Below are positions 60,571-64,000 of a stretch of DNA of 64,000 nucleotides, piece by piece. Numbering within the stretch: the stretch's first letter is position 1; every line of letters begins with the position of its first letter. A program made the translations under genes and the position numbers. The notes under the pieces are model-generated. The model did not search any database. It saw nothing but the letters and a program-made list of their open reading frames with translations, and was not told where the DNA came from. Source of the DNA: an uncultured Amylibacter sp. (GTDB taxonomy: Bacteria; Pseudomonadota; Alphaproteobacteria; Rhodobacterales; Rhodobacteraceae); NCBI GenBank assembly GCA_959347425.1, contig OY365741.1:248001-312000 (forward strand). The letters run 5' to 3'.

Positions 60571-62664
60571 ATGCCCCATAATCCTATACGTATTGGCGCA
60601 GATATTGGCGGCACTTTCACGGATATTGTGCTGGAACAGGGCGACCGCCAAATCTCAACCAAACTGCTGACCACGCTTGACGCGCCCGAACAGGCTATTT
60701 TACAAGGGATAAAAACGGTTTGCACCCGTGCCAATGTCGCCCTGAACGAGATCACCCAAATCATCCACGGCACGACGCTGGCCACCAATGCGCTGATTGA
60801 ACGGCGTGGCGCACATACCGCCTTTATCACGACAAAAGGGTTTCGCGATGTCATTGAAATGCGCACCGAATCGCGGTTTGAACAATACGATTTGAACCTA
60901 GTTCTGCCCGAACCTTTGCTGCCCCGCCATCAACGTTTTACCGTGTCCGAGCGACTGTCTGCGGGTAATGAAACCCTTATTCCACTGGATGAAAACGACC
61001 TGAAAAAAACCATTAAAACCATTAAAAAACAAGGGTTTGAAAGCATAGCGGTGGGACTCCTGCATTCCTACCAAGACGGGCGGCACGAGCGAATCGTCCG
61101 CGATGCACTGGCGCGTGAAATGCCAGATGCGTTGGTATCGCTGTCGTGCGAAGTCTCGCCCCAAATGCGCGAATATGAGCGGTTTAATACGGTCATTGCC
61201 AACGCCTATATCAAGCCGTTAATAAAGAGTTACCTGCACAGATTAACCGATTCGCTCAGCCAAATGGGGGTGAGCGCCCCGGTTTTCCTGATTCATTCGG
61301 GGGGCGGTTTGATTTCGCTGGAAACGGCGGCGGATTTCCCTGTGCGACTGGTTGAATCGGGTCCAGCAGGCGGGGCGGTTTTCGCAGCAGACATAGCCTC
61401 TCGGTTTGGGTTAAACCGCGTTTTGTCCTTTGATATGGGCGGGACGACCGCGAAAATCTGCCTGATAAAAGACCAAACTCCAAAGAACGCACGGGTTTTT
61501 GAAGTCGCCCGTAGCTATCGTTTTAAAAAGGGCTCTGGCATGCCGATTTCCATCCCCGTGATTGATATGGTGGAGATTGGGGCGGGCGGAGGCTCGCTGG
61601 CTTCCGTTGATACACTGGGGCAAATACGGGTGGGGCCGCAGTCTGCTGGTTCTCTGCCCGGGCCTGCCTGTTATGGACGCGGTGGCGATTGCCCGACCGT
61701 GACGGACGCTGATTTGGTATTGGGACGGCTGGATGCCGCAATGTTTGCGGGCGGGGAAATACCGCTGGATACACAGGCGGCGAAAACCGCCCTAACCCGC
61801 GTTATCGGCGCGGATTTATCCATGAGTGCGTCTGAATCGGCGTTCGGCCTGTCCGAAGTTGTGGATGAAAACATGGCGAACGCCGCACGGGTGCATGCCG
61901 TGGAAAACGGCGAAGAGCTGGGCGATTACACGATGATAGCCTTTGGCGGTGCCGCCCCTTTGCACGCTGGGCGATTGATGCAGAAACTGGGGATAAAACG
62001 GCTGATTGTGCCAAGCGGGGCGGGGGTTGGCTCTGCCATCGGGTTTTTGCGCGCACCTGCTAGTTTTGAAGCAACAAGCGGGCTGTATATGCGACTCTCG
62101 GCGTTTGACGCGGGGGCGATAAAGACGGCTTTGGCGGAATTGCGGGCAACCGCAGGGGCGTTTGTGCGTGGCTGTGCGCCAAACGCGGATATTGGCTATC
62201 ATTACAAGTGTTATATGCGTTATATCGGGCAAGGTTGGGAAATTCCAGTCGCGTTTGACGCAAAATTGGCGGATATGCCTGATGCGGATCGGTTAGAGGT
62301 GCTTTTTACCGAAGCCTATAAAAACCTGTTTGCGCGAAAGATTGACGGGTTGGATATTGAAATCGTGCAGTGGTCGCTGAATGCGATGACCGCGCCGAAT
62401 GCGGGTGCGGTGCGGGCGGTTTTGCCTATGGCGACGGGTGATGGGGTTGTTTCTGGCGAAACTCGTTTGCTGTTTGACGCGATAGAGGGCGGCTATGCTG
62501 AGGCTATGGTGATAGCGCGGGCGGATATAGCCACGGGTGAAATCGTCCGCGGGGCGGCGATTATTTTTGAGACGGATACAACGATTATCCTGCCCAAGGG
62601 GGCTGTCGCGATGATGCAACCAGATGGGTCGTTGGATATTCAATTTCTAACGATTAACGATTAA
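60571..62664 (+). CDS. hyuA: Hydantoinase/oxoprolinase A subunit
   Basis: A 697-residue protein of the HyuA family, an ATP-dependent amidohydrolase subunit with an actin-like ATPase fold. It starts NPIRIGADIGGTFTDIVLEQ, with IIHGTTLATNALIERRGAHT and LSFDMGGTTAKICLI for phosphate binding. Substrates in the family include hydantoins, 5-oxoproline and (for relatives) acetone; none can be named here. Its last residues (TIND) and stop come from a heptamer array, and the B subunit follows 29 bp later. Confidence 0.88.
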   Translation: MPHNPIRIGADIGGTFTDIVLEQGDRQISTKLLTTLDAPEQAILQGIKTVCTRANVALNEITQIIHGTTLATNALIERRGAHTAFITTKGFRDVIEMRTESRFEQYDLNLVLPEPLLPRHQRFTVSERLSAGNETLIPLDENDLKKTIKTIKKQGFESIAVGLLHSYQDGRHERIVRDALAREMPDALVSLSCEVSPQMREYERFNTVIANAYIKPLIKSYLHRLTDSLSQMGVSAPVFLIHSGGGLISLETAADFPVRLVESGPAGGAVFAADIASRFGLNRVLSFDMGGTTAKICLIKDQTPKNARVFEVARSYRFKKGSGMPISIPVIDMVEIGAGGGSLASVDTLGQIRVGPQSAGSLPGPACYGRGGDCPTVTDADLVLGRLDAAMFAGGEIPLDTQAAKTALTRVIGADLSMSASESAFGLSEVVDENMANAARVHAVENGEELGDYTMIAFGGAAPLHAGRLMQKLGIKRLIVPSGAGVGSAIGFLRAPASFEATSGLYMRLSAFDAGAIKTALAELRATAGAFVRGCAPNADIGYHYKCYMRYIGQGWEIPVAFDAKLADMPDADRLEVLFTEAYKNLFARKIDGLDIEIVQWSLNAMTAPNAGAVRAVLPMATGDGVVSGETRLLFDAIEGGYAEAMVIARADIATGEIVRGAAIIFETDTTIILPKGAVAMMQPDGSLDIQFLTIND

Positions 62665-62676
62665 TGATTAACGATT
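62649..62676 (+). repeat. Heptamer satellite, AACGATT type, 4 units
   Basis: Units AACGATT, AACGATT, AATGATT and AACGATT. TAA recurs every 7 bp, and the second unit contributes to the hyuA stop codon. It forms most of the hyuA-hyuB gap, leaving room only for the AAAGGA site of hyuB. Confidence 0.85.
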
Positions 62677-62693
62677 AACAAAGGAAAATCCAA

Positions 62694-64000
62694 ATGCCGA
62701 CATCCCAAAAAACTCCCCAAAAATCCCCCGCCACCTCCAGCGTATCCCACCAAATCATGTGGAACCGCCTGATTTCCATCGTTGAAGAACAGGCGCAAGC
62801 GTTAATCCGCACCGCCTTTTCCACCTCTGTGCGCGAGGCAGGCGACCTATCCGCAGGGGTTTATGCCTGCAACGGCGACATGCTGGCGCAAGCAATCACA
62901 GGCACCCCTGGACACGTCAACGCTATGGCCGATGCCGTCGCCCATTTCATCAAACATATCGGCGCGGATAACATTAACGCGGGCGATGTTTATATCACAA
63001 ACGACCCGTGGATGGGCACCGGTCATTTGCACGATATTACCGTCGTAACGCCTTGTTTTCATAACCAAACCTTCGTTGGGTTTTTCGCCTGTACCGCCCA
63101 TATCGTTGATATCGGCGGGCGAGGATTTGGCGCGGACGCGAACTCGGTTTATGAGGAAGGTTTGTATATCCCCATTATGAAACTGGCCGATAAAGGCAAG
63201 ATTGACGCGACCCTGATGCGCATTATTCGTGGCAATGTGCGCGAGCCTGACCAACTGATCGGCGATGTTTATGCCTTGATAACGTGCAACCAAATCGGGG
63301 TGAATCGCCTGACCGATATGATGAATGAATACGCCATCCGCGACCTTACCGCGCTGGCGGATTTTATCCTAACCCACTCGCGCACGGCGACCATCGCCGC
63401 CATTGCCGCCCTGCCCCGTAAATCGGCAACTGGGCAGATGCAAATTGACGGCTATGACAGCCCGATTACGCTGAACCTGCGCTTGGATATAAAGGCGGAT
63501 TGCATCCTTTGCGATTTCACGGGGACTTCCCCGATTGACCGTAAGGGTATTAATGTGCCTCTGGTTTATACCAAAGCCTACGCCTGTTACGCGCTGAAAT
63601 GCGCGATTGCCCCCGATATTCCCAATAACGCCGCCAGCCTTGCGCCGTTTGTTATTACCGCGCCGATTAACACGATAGTCAATGCCGTGCATCCCGCGCC
63701 CGTGGCGTTGCGCCATGTGATTGGGCATTTTATTCCTGACACGGTTTATGAGGCTTTGGATCAGATTTTACCCCGCCGTTTGCCGTCGGCTGGGGCTGGG
63801 ACTCTGTGTAATTTTCAGCTTTCATTGCGCCCTGCTGACCCGAGCGATACCCGCAAACGGGCAGAGATTTTGACCTTTAATTCGGGCGGGTCTGGGGCGC
63901 GTCCGCATCTGGATGGGATGAATACGACCGCGTTTCCCTCTGGCGTGATGACCATGCCAGTGGAGGCTACCGAACAGGCCGCGCCCATAATTATATGGCG
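62694..64000 (+). CDS. hyuB: Hydantoinase/oxoprolinase B subunit, N-terminal part (cut by right edge)
   Basis: An open frame of 435 codons from the ATG at 62694 to the window edge without a stop. After a Ser- and Pro-rich leader it reads ISIVEEQAQALIRTAFSTSV, then GTPGHVNAMADAVAHFI and NDPWMGTGHLHDITVVTP, the HyuB signatures. AAAGGA lies 9 bp before the ATG. It pairs with HyuA to form the ATP-dependent hydrolase. The frame is intact as far as seen. Confidence 0.88.
   Translation, partial: MPTSQKTPQKSPATSSVSHQIMWNRLISIVEEQAQALIRTAFSTSVREAGDLSAGVYACNGDMLAQAITGTPGHVNAMADAVAHFIKHIGADNINAGDVYITNDPWMGTGHLHDITVVTPCFHNQTFVGFFACTAHIVDIGGRGFGADANSVYEEGLYIPIMKLADKGKIDATLMRIIRGNVREPDQLIGDVYALITCNQIGVNRLTDMMNEYAIRDLTALADFILTHSRTATIAAIAALPRKSATGQMQIDGYDSPITLNLRLDIKADCILCDFTGTSPIDRKGINVPLVYTKAYACYALKCAIAPDIPNNAASLAPFVITAPINTIVNAVHPAPVALRHVIGHFIPDTVYEALDQILPRRLPSAGAGTLCNFQLSLRPADPSDTRKRAEILTFNSGGSGARPHLDGMNTTAFPSGVMTMPVEATEQAAPIIIW

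Overview
The window reads as chromosome of an alphaproteobacterium, most likely in or near the Rhodobacterales. This rests on gene order: rsmB beside a divergent DUF1674 gene; ctaC-ctaB-coxF-ctaG-coxC-surf1-thrC-M16 peptidase-GNAT in one run; mce followed by a DUF1467 gene; and an ExbB/MotA-type plus OmpA/MotB-type pair divergent from a DUF2125 gene. No rRNA, tRNA, CRISPR array, integrase or transposase was seen. Genes are tightly packed, often with ATGA overlaps, and the longer gaps are nearly all filled by repeats.

Layout. 1-865: rsmB (cut by the left edge) and DUF1674. 1438-11206: nucleoside salvage, with ribokinase-like kinase, nucleoside hydrolase, a 2-oxoglutarate/Fe(II) oxygenase and a BMP-type ABC importer. 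The importer operon is split by a two-gene, AT-rich island (6913-8925) coding a PD-(D/E)XK nuclease-like protein and a HEPN-like protein. 11305-19737: ileS, a DMT transporter, an MFS transporter and clpA, with a 670-bp decamer array in between. 20189-23930: envelope proton-channel pair and DUF2125. 24358-29913: a zinc dehydrogenase and the polyamine importer potFGHI. 29924-33988: two TbpB-like surface lipoproteins around a small membrane protein. 34252-39950: methyltransferase, class III aminotransferase, agmatinase, glutamine-synthetase-like ligase (polyamine catabolism) and an ankyrin protein. 40228-49831: a Na+/solute symporter, then the cytochrome c oxidase cluster on the minus strand. 50136-60458: dprA, topA, mce, DUF1467, aspS, ubiK, lgt, MidA-type methyltransferase and pgeF. 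60571-64000: hydantoinase A and B subunits, the latter cut by the right edge.

The most unusual feature is the repeat landscape. (i) Heptamer satellites, each carrying TAG, TAA or TGA, fill gene ends. Seven is 1 modulo 3, so each array puts a stop codon in all three frames. At least fourteen genes end inside such an array, and several take their last residues from it. (ii) Two long arrays have a 10-bp unit (AACY plus six bases), again 1 modulo 3. (iii) Six copies of a roughly 450-bp non-coding element are bounded by the heptamer arrays as inverted ends; their internal hairpins keep pairing while the sequence changes. One copy lies inside the cytochrome oxidase operon and one forms the leader of potG.

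All of this is from reading the sequence. No database or alignment was run, so names at family level are safer than substrate-level claims.
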